From: Streptomyces sp. CB01373
Lineage (GTDB): Bacteria; Actinomycetota; Actinomycetes; Streptomycetales; Streptomycetaceae
Reading direction: 5' to 3'
Length of the DNA: 64,000 nt
NCBI RefSeq assembly: GCF_002803075.1
Contig: NZ_NNBK01000020.1
Location: 62,001-126,000, forward strand
Below are positions 1 to 8,208 of this stretch, piece by piece. Each line of letters starts with the position of its first letter. The stretch's first letter is position 1. The translations under genes and the position numbers were made by a program. The notes below the pieces were generated by a model, which ran no database searches, was not told where the DNA came from, and saw only the letters and a list, made by a program, of their open reading frames with translations.

Positions 1-536
1 TTGAGGGCGTCGAGGGTGCCGTACTTCGTGCGCAGCCAGCGGCGGAAGGCGGCGGCGGCCTCGTCGCCGTAGTCGTGGGTGCAGTACTCGTTGTTGATGT
101 GCCACATGGTGAGGGCGGGGTGGCCCGCGTAGCGGGCGGCCAGGTCCTCGGTGATGGCGGCGGCGTAGCGGCGGTAGGTGGCGCTGGAGTGCGAGAAGTG
201 CTGCCGGCCGCCCCACCACTCGGTGTGGCCGTCCTCGTCGCGGGGCAGGGTGTCGGGGTGCAGGCGGCCCATCCAGGGCGGTGGCGAGGAGGTGGGGGTG
301 GCGAGGACGACTCCGACACCGTTGGCCGCCATGAGGTCCATCACCGTGTCGAGCCAGCCGAACTCCCGTGCGCCAGGGTGGGGTTCGAGCTTCGACCAGG
401 AGAAGACACCGAGGGTGACGGAGTTGACCCCGGCGTCCTTCATCAGCCGGACGTCCTCGTGCCAGGTCTCCTCGGGCCACTGCTCGGGGTTGTAGTCGCC
501 GCCGAAGAGGATGCGGCGGTCGGCGATCGTGTACAT
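1..536 (-). CDS. GH42 beta-galactosidase, N-terminal part (cut by window edge)
   Basis: The 178 visible residues match the start of the catalytic TIM barrel of glycoside hydrolase family 42: GGDYNPEQWP near residues 10-20, and the WHINNEYC stretch in which Glu150 is the expected acid/base. Family members hydrolyse terminal beta-galactosides. No signal peptide is visible, so the enzyme is probably intracellular and acts on sugar brought in by the ABC system encoded upstream. The ATG at 536 is preferred because AGGAG lies 7 nt upstream; an in-frame GTG at 539 is possible. It begins 10 nt after the permease stop, so it is the last visible gene of one operon. The C-terminal two thirds lie outside the window. 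Confidence 0.9.
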   Translation of the reverse strand, partial: MYTIADRRILFGGDYNPEQWPEETWHEDVRLMKDAGVNSVTLGVFSWSKLEPHPGAREFGWLDTVMDLMAANGVGVVLATPTSSPPPWMGRLHPDTLPRDEDGHTEWWGGRQHFSHSSATYRRYAAAITEDLAARYAGHPALTMWHINNEYCTHDYGDEAAAAFRRWLRTKYGTLDAL

Positions 537-546
537 CACAGTGCTC

Positions 547-1482
547 CTATCCCTTGACGGCCCCCGTGAGCATCCCCTTCCTGAAGTGCTTCTGGACGAA
601 CGGCGACAGCACGGCCACGGGCAGCAGTGCCATCACCATGACCGCCATCTGCACGGCGAGCCCGGAGAGTTGGCCGGTCTTGATGGACTGGGCGAGGCCC
701 ACGGGGGCCTGCTGCTTCTGGACGAGCTGGATCATGACGTTCTGCAGCGGCAGCATGTTCTGGTCGTTGAGGTAGAGGGACGCGTTGAACCACGCGCTCC
801 AGTAGCCGACCGCGTAGAAGAGCGTGATCACGGCGAGCACCGCGCGGGACAGCGGCATCACGATCTGCCACAGGATGCGCAGGTCGCCGGCGCCGTCGAT
901 GCGGGCGCTGTCGATGAGTTCCGGCGAGATGTTCATGAAGAAGCCGCGCAGCACGAGGATGTTGAACACGCTGACGGCGCTGGGCAGGATCAGCGCGAGG
1001 TAGGTGTCGGTCAGTCCGAGGGTCTGCACCAGCAGGTAGGTCGGGATGAGACCGGCGCTGAAGAACATCGTGGCCAGCAGCGTCATCAGGATCCAGCGGT
1101 GCGCGAGCGAGCCGGTGCGGGACAGGCCGTAGGCGCAGAGCACGGACACGGTCATCGAGAACAGCGTGCCGACCAGGGTGACCAGGATGCTGACGACCGC
1201 GGCGCGGGTGACCTGGCCGCCGCCGAGCAGTTCCCGGTAGGCGACGAAGGTGATGCCGTGGGGCACCATGACCAGACCGCCCGCCTCGTCGATGGTCCTG
1301 CGCGAGGAGAGGCTGGTGACGACGACGATCCACAGCGGGAAGAGGATCGCCAGGCAGGCCAGGGCGAGAACCAGTCCCTTGCCCGCCAGGCCGGCCCCGG
1401 TGGGCTTCTCCTCCCACACCGGCCGGGCCGGTGCCGCCCATCCGCGGCGTTCCCGTACGGGCTTGTCGATCACGGCGGTCAC
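547..1482 (-). CDS. Carbohydrate ABC transporter permease (MalG/LplC type, CUT1)
   Basis: A 311-residue inner-membrane permease with six predicted hydrophobic segments. The cytoplasmic coupling loop reads DSARIDGAGDLRILWQIVMP, the EAA-type loop of binding-protein-dependent permeases. Its GTG overlaps the TGA of the preceding permease gene (GTGA), so translation is coupled. An upstream in-frame extension to 1620 would lie wholly inside the neighbouring gene and was not used. Together with the next permease it should form the channel of a sugar importer. No ATPase gene is present here; many Streptomyces CUT1 systems share the ATPase MsiK encoded elsewhere. The exact sugar is unknown; the GH42 and GH3 neighbours suggest a beta-galactoside or beta-glucoside oligosaccharide. 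Confidence 0.93.
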   Translation of the reverse strand: MTAVIDKPVRERRGWAAPARPVWEEKPTGAGLAGKGLVLALACLAILFPLWIVVVTSLSSRRTIDEAGGLVMVPHGITFVAYRELLGGGQVTRAAVVSILVTLVGTLFSMTVSVLCAYGLSRTGSLAHRWILMTLLATMFFSAGLIPTYLLVQTLGLTDTYLALILPSAVSVFNILVLRGFFMNISPELIDSARIDGAGDLRILWQIVMPLSRAVLAVITLFYAVGYWSAWFNASLYLNDQNMLPLQNVMIQLVQKQQAPVGLAQSIKTGQLSGLAVQMAVMVMALLPVAVLSPFVQKHFRKGMLTGAVKG

Positions 1483-2513
1483 TTCCGGTACACCCCCTGC
1501 TCGCCCATGAGATGGGCGACCTTGTTCGCGGCGAGGACCAGTCCGAGGCTGACCACGCCCTTGATCAGGCCGGCGGCGGCCGCGTAGCCGAAGTCCTGGT
1601 TGCGCACGCCGTTCCACCACACGAAGGTGTCCAGGACCTCGGCCGCGCCGGGGCCGACGCCGTCGCGCTGCAGCAGGATCTGCTCGAAGCCGACGGTGAG
1701 GGCGTCACCGACGCGCAGCACGAGGAGCAGTGCGATGACCGGGCGCAGCGCGGGCAGCGTGACGTGCCAGATGCGGCGCCATCGTCCGGCGCCGTCCATC
1801 GCGGCGGCCTCGTACAGGTCGCGGCTCACCGAGGCGAGCGCGGCGAGGAAGACGATGATCCCCCAGCCGGCGTCCTTCCACACGCTCTGCGCGGTGACGA
1901 GGAACTTGAAGGTGGTCGGGTCGGTCATGATGTCGAGGCCGTCGTAGCCGTGCTGCCGCAGCAGTTGGGACAGCAGTCCGGCGCCGCCGAGCAGTTGCTG
2001 GAAGACGGCGATGACCAGCACCCAGGAGAAGAAGTGCGGCAGGTACAGCACGGCCTGCGCGACCGCCCGCACCCGGGGCCTGACCACGCTGTTGATGAGC
2101 AGCGCGAGCAGGATCGGGATGGGGAAGTACAGCACGAGCTGGAGGAAGAACAGCACCAGGGTGTTCTGCACCGCGTTCCAGAACGCCGAGTCCGCGAAGA
2201 TCGCCCGGAAGTTCTCCAGGCCCACCCAGGGGCTGTGCAGGATGGAGACGACGCCGTTGTCGCTGATGTAGGGGTCGTAGTCCTGGAAGGCGACGACGTT
2301 GCCGAGAATCGGTATGTAGTTGAAGAGCAGGACGAGGACGACGGCCGGGAGCGTCATCAGGAGCAGCACGCGGTCGCGTCTCAACCTGATCCGCAGGCTC
2401 AGCCTCCCCGCGTGCGGAGCTTTCCGCGTTCCGGTGGCGCCGCCGGACGCCTTCGCGGTCCTCGCCGTCGTGTCGGCCTCGGTCCTGCTCCGAGGCACCG
2501 TGCTGTGGGACAC
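1479..2513 (-). CDS. Carbohydrate ABC transporter permease (MalF/LplB type, CUT1)
   Basis: A 344-residue partner permease. After a basic N-terminal tail of about 45 residues comes a first hydrophobic helix (VLLLMTLPAVVLVLLFNYIP), then the LplB-like segment with YDPYISDNG and a coupling loop EAAAMDGAGRWRRIWHVTLP. LplB-type permeases import oligosaccharides or modified sugars. The gene starts 28 nt after the lipoprotein gene stops and overlaps the following permease by 4 nt. Lipoprotein, two permeases and GH42 enzyme therefore look like one transcriptional unit driven from the divergent promoter region near 4.24-4.57 kb. Confidence 0.93.
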   Translation of the reverse strand: MSHSTVPRSRTEADTTARTAKASGGATGTRKAPHAGRLSLRIRLRRDRVLLLMTLPAVVLVLLFNYIPILGNVVAFQDYDPYISDNGVVSILHSPWVGLENFRAIFADSAFWNAVQNTLVLFFLQLVLYFPIPILLALLINSVVRPRVRAVAQAVLYLPHFFSWVLVIAVFQQLLGGAGLLSQLLRQHGYDGLDIMTDPTTFKFLVTAQSVWKDAGWGIIVFLAALASVSRDLYEAAAMDGAGRWRRIWHVTLPALRPVIALLLVLRVGDALTVGFEQILLQRDGVGPGAAEVLDTFVWWNGVRNQDFGYAAAAGLIKGVVSLGLVLAANKVAHLMGEQGVYRK

Positions 2514-2541
2514 GGCCGGTCTCCTTGCCTCAGCGCCCCGG

Positions 2542-4236
2542 TCAGCCTGCCGCCGAGCCGTTCTCGTCGAGGATCTTCTTGTACCAGTCGCGCAGTTTGC
2601 CGCCGCCCTTGCTCTTCCAGTCGGAGACGGCCTGCTGCATGTCGCCGATCTTCTTGTGGCCGCGGACGATGTCGTCCTCCAGCTGTTCGAAGTCGTTGGA
2701 CAGGTTGGTCCAGCGGGAGGGCTCGGTGATCTGCATGCCGTAGAAGGCGGACTTCCTGGTGAAGCCGCCCATCCGCTGCTGCCACTCGACCTGCGCCCGG
2801 GTGACGTCCGGGAAGTCCGGGTGGGCGAGGGTCGGAGCGGGACTCGCGATCATGATGTAGGCGTTGATGACCTCGTTGTTGCCCTTGTCGTTCTTGACGG
2901 GCACCCCGTCCTTCAGGGTGTAGTGCGTGCCCTCGACGCCGTAGTTGGTGAGCATGTACTCCTTGGTGCCGTACGGGGCGGCGGTGACGTTGGCGACGGC
3001 CAGCGCGTCACGGATCACGGACTCGGACGCCTTCTTGCTGACGAAGGCGAAGATGTTGGCGGGCTGGGTGGCCCACAGGGTGGGCCGGCCGCCGTCGTGG
3101 CCGAATATGTCCATGCCGGAGACCTTGAAGGCAGGGTTCTGGGAGGCCTGTTCGGCCGTCCGGCTGTACCACTGCGAGATGTCGTTGTTGTAGATCAGGA
3201 ACTCGCCGGCGGCGAACTTGGGGCCCGGGTCGGTGGAGGCGCTCTTGCCCAGCTCGAAGTCGGGGTGGACGCATCCGGCGGCGAAGAGCTTGCGGGTCCA
3301 CTCCAGCGCCTCCAGGTACTCCTGGGTCTCGACGCGGTTGACGAGCTTGCCGTCGACGAGGTCCCAGCCCAGCGGCTTCTCGCCGCCGGAGAGCACACCG
3401 AAGGCGTTGAACGCGGTCCACTTCATGTCGCCGCAGGCCCACCGCTTGGCCCGGGCGTTGGTGATCTCCTTGGCCAGCGCCAGGAACTCGTCCGCCGAGC
3501 CCGGGAGTTCGTAGCCCTCCTTGTCGAACAGGTCCTGGCGGTAGAGGGGCACGATGTTCGTCACGTACGAGGCCGGCATGGGCAGGCCGCGCAGTTTCCC
3601 GCCGAAGATGGAACGCTGCCAGGCGTCCGTCGGGATCGCCGCGAGGTTCGGGTACTCCTTGACCGCGTCCCCGGACAGGTAGGGGCCCAGGTCGGCGAAC
3701 TTGCTGGTGATCGCGCTGGGTATCTTGCCGCCCATGTTCCAGCCGGGGACCACCACGACGTCCGGGATGCTGCTGGAGGCGAGGACGGCTCCGAGCTTCT
3801 GGTCGTAGGTGTTGCCGTCCTGGTTCTGCCAGACGACGTCGACGCCGATGAGGTCGTTCATCGCCCGGTAGTAGGCGTTGTCCTGCTTGGGAGGGGAGCC
3901 CCAGAAGGGCGACATGACGCTGACCTCGCCGCTCTTGCCGAGCTTCTTCGGCACGGAGGTCCTGAGGCCGGCGAGGTCGAGCGGGCGCGTGAAGCCGACG
4001 GCGGAGCCGTTCTTGGCTGGGATGTCGGGCGTGACGACGTTGTTCGCCACGTAGGACGGCAGCAGCTTTTTGGCGTCCTTGCCCGACGTGGTGCCACCGC
4101 GCGAGCCGCTGTCGCCGCTGTCGCAGGCGGTGAGCAGCGGCATCCCTCCCGCCACCGCTGCGGCGGCGACCGCCGTGGAGGCGAGGAAGCTTCTCCGGCT
4201 CGGGCCGGCGGAGGCGGGGGCGGCGTTCGGCGTCAT
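2542..4236 (-). CDS. Extracellular solute-binding lipoprotein for sugar uptake (LplA type)
   Basis: A 564-residue secreted binding protein. The N-terminus has SRRSFLA (twin Arg at 13-14) followed by a hydrophobic stretch and the lipobox LLTAC with Cys38, so it is probably exported by Tat and lipid-anchored. The length and the aromatic-rich C-terminal half fit the large LplA-like cluster of CUT1 binding proteins rather than the ~420-residue MalE type. The ATG at 4236 has GAAGGG 8 nt upstream; a longer reading to 4512 crosses the promoter region and was rejected. It is the first gene of the minus-strand operon and should deliver a glycan to the two permeases. Ligand unknown. Confidence 0.93.
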   Translation of the reverse strand: MTPNAAPASAGPSRRSFLASTAVAAAAVAGGMPLLTACDSGDSGSRGGTTSGKDAKKLLPSYVANNVVTPDIPAKNGSAVGFTRPLDLAGLRTSVPKKLGKSGEVSVMSPFWGSPPKQDNAYYRAMNDLIGVDVVWQNQDGNTYDQKLGAVLASSSIPDVVVVPGWNMGGKIPSAITSKFADLGPYLSGDAVKEYPNLAAIPTDAWQRSIFGGKLRGLPMPASYVTNIVPLYRQDLFDKEGYELPGSADEFLALAKEITNARAKRWACGDMKWTAFNAFGVLSGGEKPLGWDLVDGKLVNRVETQEYLEALEWTRKLFAAGCVHPDFELGKSASTDPGPKFAAGEFLIYNNDISQWYSRTAEQASQNPAFKVSGMDIFGHDGGRPTLWATQPANIFAFVSKKASESVIRDALAVANVTAAPYGTKEYMLTNYGVEGTHYTLKDGVPVKNDKGNNEVINAYIMIASPAPTLAHPDFPDVTRAQVEWQQRMGGFTRKSAFYGMQITEPSRWTNLSNDFEQLEDDIVRGHKKIGDMQQAVSDWKSKGGGKLRDWYKKILDENGSAAG

Positions 4237-4302
4237 TGCGTCAACCCTTCGTGGCGCACCAGGACACCCGGCGGTGGGGCCGTCGGCTGCGGTGTCTCTA
4301 TG

Positions 4303-4318
4303 TATCGATGTATCGATA
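4303..4318. repeat. Inverted repeat TATCGAT-GT-ATCGATA in the divergent promoter region
   Basis: Two perfect 7-nt arms, TATCGAT and ATCGATA, are separated by GT, 67 nt before the lipoprotein start codon. The AT-rich composition stands out from the surrounding sequence. It could be a second regulator site or part of the minus-strand promoter or leader. No protein can be assigned from the sequence. Confidence 0.5.
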
Positions 4319-4336
4319 CGGGGAGGTCGAACTGAG

Positions 4337-4350
4337 TCGAAGCGCTTCGA
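4337..4350. promoter_or_regulatory. LacI-family type operator, copy 1 (TCGAAGCGCTTCGA)
   Basis: A perfect 14-bp palindrome centred on the GCGC typical of LacI-family operators. It lies about 100 nt upstream of the binding-protein start, in the region that should hold the minus-strand promoter. The same palindrome recurs at 4520-4533. No LacI gene is visible in the window; it may lie left of position 1. Confidence 0.75.
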
Positions 4351-4490
4351 TGTTGCTGCGAGGTTAGGTGAACACCTGGGGGTGCACAAGGGTCGGATCC
4401 AAGATTGCTCCGAGGGGCGACGCACGGCACGGGTCGCATACGCCCCTTGAGGTGCGGGGGCAGGAACCGGACTTGTTGCCCCGGACCGTC

Positions 4491-4519
4491 TTGACACCCG
4501 CCCCTGAGGCACCTGAGCA
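4491..4519 (+). promoter_or_regulatory. Candidate sigma-HrdB-type promoter of the GH3 gene
   Basis: TTGACA at 4491-4496 is followed after 17 nt by TGAGCA at 4514-4519, a plausible -35/-10 pair with a weak -10. The second operator palindrome starts at 4520, directly after the -10, so a bound repressor would cover the transcription start. Confidence 0.5.
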
Positions 4520-4533
4520 TCGAAGCGCTTCGA
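4520..4533. promoter_or_regulatory. LacI-family type operator, copy 2 (TCGAAGCGCTTCGA)
   Basis: Identical to the palindrome at 4337-4350, with centres 183 bp apart. It abuts the candidate -10 hexamer of the GH3 gene. The two copies imply joint repression of uptake genes and hydrolase until a sugar inducer is present. Confidence 0.78.
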
Positions 4534-4569
4534 AAGAGGCTTGCCGTTCCAGCGCTAGGGGACCCCCAC

Positions 4570-7437
4570 GTGACCGTACGAACGCCTCACACGCCACCGT
4601 TCCGCGATGCGCGGCTGCCGTTCGCGAAGCGCGTCGACGATCTGCTGGCGCGGCTGACCCTCGACGAGAAGGTCTCCTTCCTGCACCAGTTCGCACCCGC
4701 CGTCGCGCGACTGGGCATCGCCGCGTTCCGCACCGGTCAGGAGGCACTGCACGGGGTGGCCTGGATGGGCCCGGCGACGGTCTTCCCGCAGGCCGTCGGG
4801 CTCGGCGCGACCTGGAACGACGACCTGGTGCGCCGGATCGGCGAGGCGGTCTCCCACGAGGTACGGGCGATGCGCGCCCGCGACGACCGCGTCGGCCTCA
4901 ACGTCTGGGCACCGGTGGTGAATCTGCTGCGCCACCCGCTGTGGGGCCGCAACGAGGAGGGCTACTCGGAGGATCCGGGGCTGACGTCGGCGATCGCCGT
5001 CGCCTACACCCGCGGCCTGCGCGGCGGCCATCCGACGTACTGGCGCACGGCACCGGTCCTCAAGCACTGGCTGGCCCACAACAACGAGACCCGCCGGGAC
5101 ACCACGTCCTCGTCGGTGCGCCCGCGCGTCCTGCACGAGTACGACCTGCGGGCCTTCCGTGAGGCGGTGGCGGCGGGCGCGGTGGCCGGTGTGATGCCCG
5201 CCTACAACCTGGTCAACGGCCGCCCCAACCACGTCTCGCCGTACCTGCGCGAGCACCTGCGCACCTGGGCCGACGACGATCTGCTGGTCTGCTCGGACGC
5301 GGGCGCGCCCTCCAACCTGGTCGACTCCGAGCACTACTTCGCCACGCACGAGGAGGCCACCGCGGCCGCGCTCCTGGCCGGCGTGGACAGCTTCACCGAC
5401 CACGGCACGGATCCGGCGAAGATCGTGGCGCGGGTGCGGGGCGCCCTGGAGCAGGGCCTGCTGACCGAGGCCGACGTCGACACGGCCGTGCGACGGCAGC
5501 TCTCGGTGCGCTTCCGGCTCGGCGAGTTCGACCCGGGGGAGGATCCGCACGCCGGCACCGGGGAGTTCGACACCCCCGAGCACCGGGCGCTCGCGCTGGA
5601 GGCCGCCGAGCAGGCGGTCGTGCTGCTGAGCAACGACGGGCTGCTGCCCCTGGCCCCCGGCACCCGCGTCGCCGTCGTCGGCCCGCTCGCCGACGAGTGC
5701 AAGCTCGACTGGTACAGCGGAACGCTGCTGCGCCGGTCCACACCCCTGGAGGGTCTGTACGAGCGGTTCGGCGCCGAGCGCGTCGAGTTCGCGGAGGGCG
5801 TGGACCGGGTGCGGCTGCGCACGGCCGACGGCCGCTTCCTGCACGTGCCGCCCGTCGCGGTGAACGCGAAGGCCGAAGGTCAGGGGCGCGGCGCGGAGGG
5901 GGCGCTGGACCCGGCCCTGCTGGCCGGCCGTACCGACCTGCCGCCGCTCACCACCGACCCCGACGGCACCGAACTGGCCCTCATGGACTGGGGCGAGGGC
6001 GTCCTGACCCTGCGCGCGCCGGACGGTCACTACCTCTCGGTGGCCGACGACGGCTACGTGCGCGCCTCGACCGACCAGCCCGGCGGCTGGGTGGTCCAGG
6101 AGACGTTCCGCCTCGAACCGCACGACGGCGGGCACCTCCTGCGCCACCTCGGGACCGGTCGTCACGTCCGTGTCACCGCCGACGGCGTGAGGGTCGCCGG
6201 GGAGACCGGGACGGACGGCTCGGACACCGCGGAGGTCTTCGAACTGGTCGTGTCCGAGCGCGGGGAGGAGGCGGTGGCCCGCGCGGCCGGCCGGGCCGAC
6301 GTGGTGCTGGTGGTGGCGGGCAACGACCCGCACATCGGCGGCCGGGAGACACAGGACCGTACGACCCTGCGACTGCCGGAGCACCAGGAGCGGCTGCTGC
6401 GCGCGGCCCGCACCGCGAACCGGGACACGGCGCTGGTGCTGGTCTCGTCGTACCCGTACGCGGTCGACCCCGCGCCCCCGCGGGCGGTGCTGTGGACCGC
6501 CCATGGCGGCCAGGCGGCGGGTACCGCCCTGGCCCGGGTGCTGGCCGGTGACTCCTCCCCCGCCGGCCGGCTCCCGCAGACCTGGTACGAGGACGACTCC
6601 GACCTGCCGGACCTGCTCGACTACGACGTGATCGGCAGCCGCCAGACGTACCTGTACTACGAGGGCACCCCGCTGTTCCCCTTCGGACACGGGCTGTCGT
6701 ACACGTCGTTCGGATACGGCGACCTGGCCGTCCGGGTCGAGCGGGACACGGTGCGCGTGTCCTTCACGGTCACCAACACCGGGGGCGTCACCGCGGACGA
6801 GGTCGCCCAGCTCTACACCCGCGCCGCGAACCCGTCGGTCCCACGCCCGCGCCGCGAACTGGCCGCCCACCGCCGGATCACGCTCGCACCCGGCGAGAGG
6901 ACGGCCCTGACCTTCGAAGTCCCGCTCTCCCGCCTGGAGTTCTGGGACGTGTCCCGGAGCGGGTGGCGCCTGGAGCCGGGCCCGTACGACCTCCTCGTCG
7001 GCGCCTCAAGCCAGGACATCCGCCTCCGCACCACCCTCACCCTCGACGGGGAGCCCGGCACCCCGCGCCCGGTCCTGGAACGGGGCCTGGACGCCGCCGA
7101 CTTCGACGAGCAGTCGGGCATCGAGATCGTCGACCGGACGAGGACGACGGGCGACGCGGTAACGCCGGTTCCCGGCAGGCCGGGCGAACTCCTCTACCGC
7201 GACTGCGACTTCGGCACCGGCGTGACGGGAGTGAGCGTGGAGGTGGCGGGCGAGGGCACGGTCGAACTGTCCCTCGACGGCGGCCCGACACTAGCTGTCG
7301 TCACTCTGGACACTCCCACACCGGGCCCGTACGCCTACACCACACTCACCACCCCGGCCACCGCCCCAGGCGTCCACGACCTGCGACTGAGGCTCCACGG
7401 CCCACTGCGCCTGGCCCGGGTCGGTTTCACCGCTTGA
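4570..7437 (+). CDS. Glycoside hydrolase family 3 beta-glucosidase-like enzyme with inserted and C-terminal beta domains
   Basis: A 955-residue protein without a signal peptide. The GH3 N-terminal barrel (about 10-320) contains TGQEALHGVAW, LKHWLAHNNE and VCSDAGAP, where Asp243 is the expected nucleophile; Ala follows it where most GH3 enzymes have Trp. The alpha/beta sandwich (about 340-720) is split by an inserted beta-trefoil-like segment (about 415-560; LRTADGRFLHV, LRAPDGHYLSV). A fibronectin-III-like domain (about 730-830) and a CBM6-like C-terminus follow. Such enzymes release terminal beta-glucosyl or related residues. The start is GTG at 4570, and the gene is divergent from the uptake operon with a shared operator. 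A 771-codon frame on the opposite strand is a composition artefact. Confidence 0.92.
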   Translation: MTVRTPHTPPFRDARLPFAKRVDDLLARLTLDEKVSFLHQFAPAVARLGIAAFRTGQEALHGVAWMGPATVFPQAVGLGATWNDDLVRRIGEAVSHEVRAMRARDDRVGLNVWAPVVNLLRHPLWGRNEEGYSEDPGLTSAIAVAYTRGLRGGHPTYWRTAPVLKHWLAHNNETRRDTTSSSVRPRVLHEYDLRAFREAVAAGAVAGVMPAYNLVNGRPNHVSPYLREHLRTWADDDLLVCSDAGAPSNLVDSEHYFATHEEATAAALLAGVDSFTDHGTDPAKIVARVRGALEQGLLTEADVDTAVRRQLSVRFRLGEFDPGEDPHAGTGEFDTPEHRALALEAAEQAVVLLSNDGLLPLAPGTRVAVVGPLADECKLDWYSGTLLRRSTPLEGLYERFGAERVEFAEGVDRVRLRTADGRFLHVPPVAVNAKAEGQGRGAEGALDPALLAGRTDLPPLTTDPDGTELALMDWGEGVLTLRAPDGHYLSVADDGYVRASTDQPGGWVVQETFRLEPHDGGHLLRHLGTGRHVRVTADGVRVAGETGTDGSDTAEVFELVVSERGEEAVARAAGRADVVLVVAGNDPHIGGRETQDRTTLRLPEHQERLLRAARTANRDTALVLVSSYPYAVDPAPPRAVLWTAHGGQAAGTALARVLAGDSSPAGRLPQTWYEDDSDLPDLLDYDVIGSRQTYLYYEGTPLFPFGHGLSYTSFGYGDLAVRVERDTVRVSFTVTNTGGVTADEVAQLYTRAANPSVPRPRRELAAHRRITLAPGERTALTFEVPLSRLEFWDVSRSGWRLEPGPYDLLVGASSQDIRLRTTLTLDGEPGTPRPVLERGLDAADFDEQSGIEIVDRTRTTGDAVTPVPGRPGELLYRDCDFGTGVTGVSVEVAGEGTVELSLDGGPTLAVVTLDTPTPGPYAYTTLTTPATAPGVHDLRLRLHGPLRLARVGFTA

Positions 7438-7487
7438 GCCGGCCACGCCCGTCCCGCACCACTTGCGGCTTCCCGGGCGGACCTCGG

Positions 7488-7925
7488 TCAGCGCTTCCTG
7501 TTCAGCCTGGCCCAGCGGCTGCGCAGCGCCTCGGTCTTCACTCCTGTGTCACCCCGCATGTGCGGTGGGACGCTCCACTTCGGGACGTTGAACCAGACGA
7601 TCGAGAGGTTCACCGCGAAGGCCAGCAGCCAGAGGCCGACCGAGAGCAGGACGAGGACGAGCAGCACGTCCTCGCCCGCCCCGTCCTGCCGCATGTCCTC
7701 CAGACCACCGGTGACGAAGACGCATCCGATGAAGCCCAACTGGAGCGTGACCAGCGCGGAGGACCGCACCACTCCCCGGCGTCCCTCAAGGCCATGGGGA
7801 AGACCGGCCATCCTCCCGGTCAGACGCCGGGCGAAGTCGGGATCACGCCAGACCCTGCGGGTCAGGAGGCACCCGTGCAGGACCGCCCCGACGGCAATCA
7901 CCGCTCCGGCCACCAAGTTGAACAC
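7488..7925 (-). CDS. Small integral membrane protein, function unknown
   Basis: About 145 residues with three hydrophobic segments: NLVAGAVIAVGAVLHGCLL, ALVTLQLGFIGCVFVTGG, and VLLVLVLLSVGLWLLAFAVN. A basic tail follows. The GTG at 7925 is chosen because the hydrophobic part begins there, but the reading frame is open to 8159 and the true start is uncertain. No catalytic motif is recognisable. It converges on the GH3 gene with 50 bp between stops. Downstream of the DUF397 gene it may be cotranscribed with the regulator pair, but nothing in the sequence shows a shared role. Confidence 0.6.
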   Translation of the reverse strand: MFNLVAGAVIAVGAVLHGCLLTRRVWRDPDFARRLTGRMAGLPHGLEGRRGVVRSSALVTLQLGFIGCVFVTGGLEDMRQDGAGEDVLLVLVLLSVGLWLLAFAVNLSIVWFNVPKWSVPPHMRGDTGVKTEALRSRWARLNRKR

Positions 7926-8013
7926 CGAGAACCCATCCCATTCACCCGGGCCGCCTGATCGCCCGATCTTCTGGACTCCCTCAGCCGAGGAGGTACCGTC
8001 GCACGACTGCGAC

Positions 8014-8208
8014 TCAGCCGATCCGGTCGACGGCGTGCGCCACGAACATCGCCCAGGCGTCCTGACCGACGGCCAGCGTAGGGCGGGCGGTGTCCTTGGA
8101 ATCCCGGACGTGGACGGTGGGAGCGCCGAGGGCCACCTCGACGCACTGGCCGCCCTCACCGCTGCTGTAAGTGCTCTTGACCCAACTCAGTCGCGATGCG
8201 CTCTTCAT
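8014..8208 (-). CDS. DUF397 domain protein
   Basis: A 64-residue protein built on the DUF397 pattern WVKSTYSSGEGGQCVEVA near the N-terminus and VRDSKD in the middle, followed by an ALAVGxxAW-like segment. In Streptomyces these small proteins are encoded next to DUF5753 XRE regulators and are thought to antagonise or partner them. Here the ATG overlaps the stop of the XRE gene (ATGA, 8205-8208), the usual coupled arrangement. Since the XRE gene is frameshifted, coupling and partner function may be lost. Confidence 0.9.
   Translation of the reverse strand: MKSASRLSWVKSTYSSGEGGQCVEVALGAPTVHVRDSKDTARPTLAVGQDAWAMFVAHAVDRIG

Noticed and set aside
4555..6870. 771-codon open frame on the strand opposite the GH3 gene
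   Set aside because: Very long antisense frames are normal in 70+% GC coding DNA; the sequence is Arg/Gly/Val-rich with no family motif, while the GH3 frame is clearly real.
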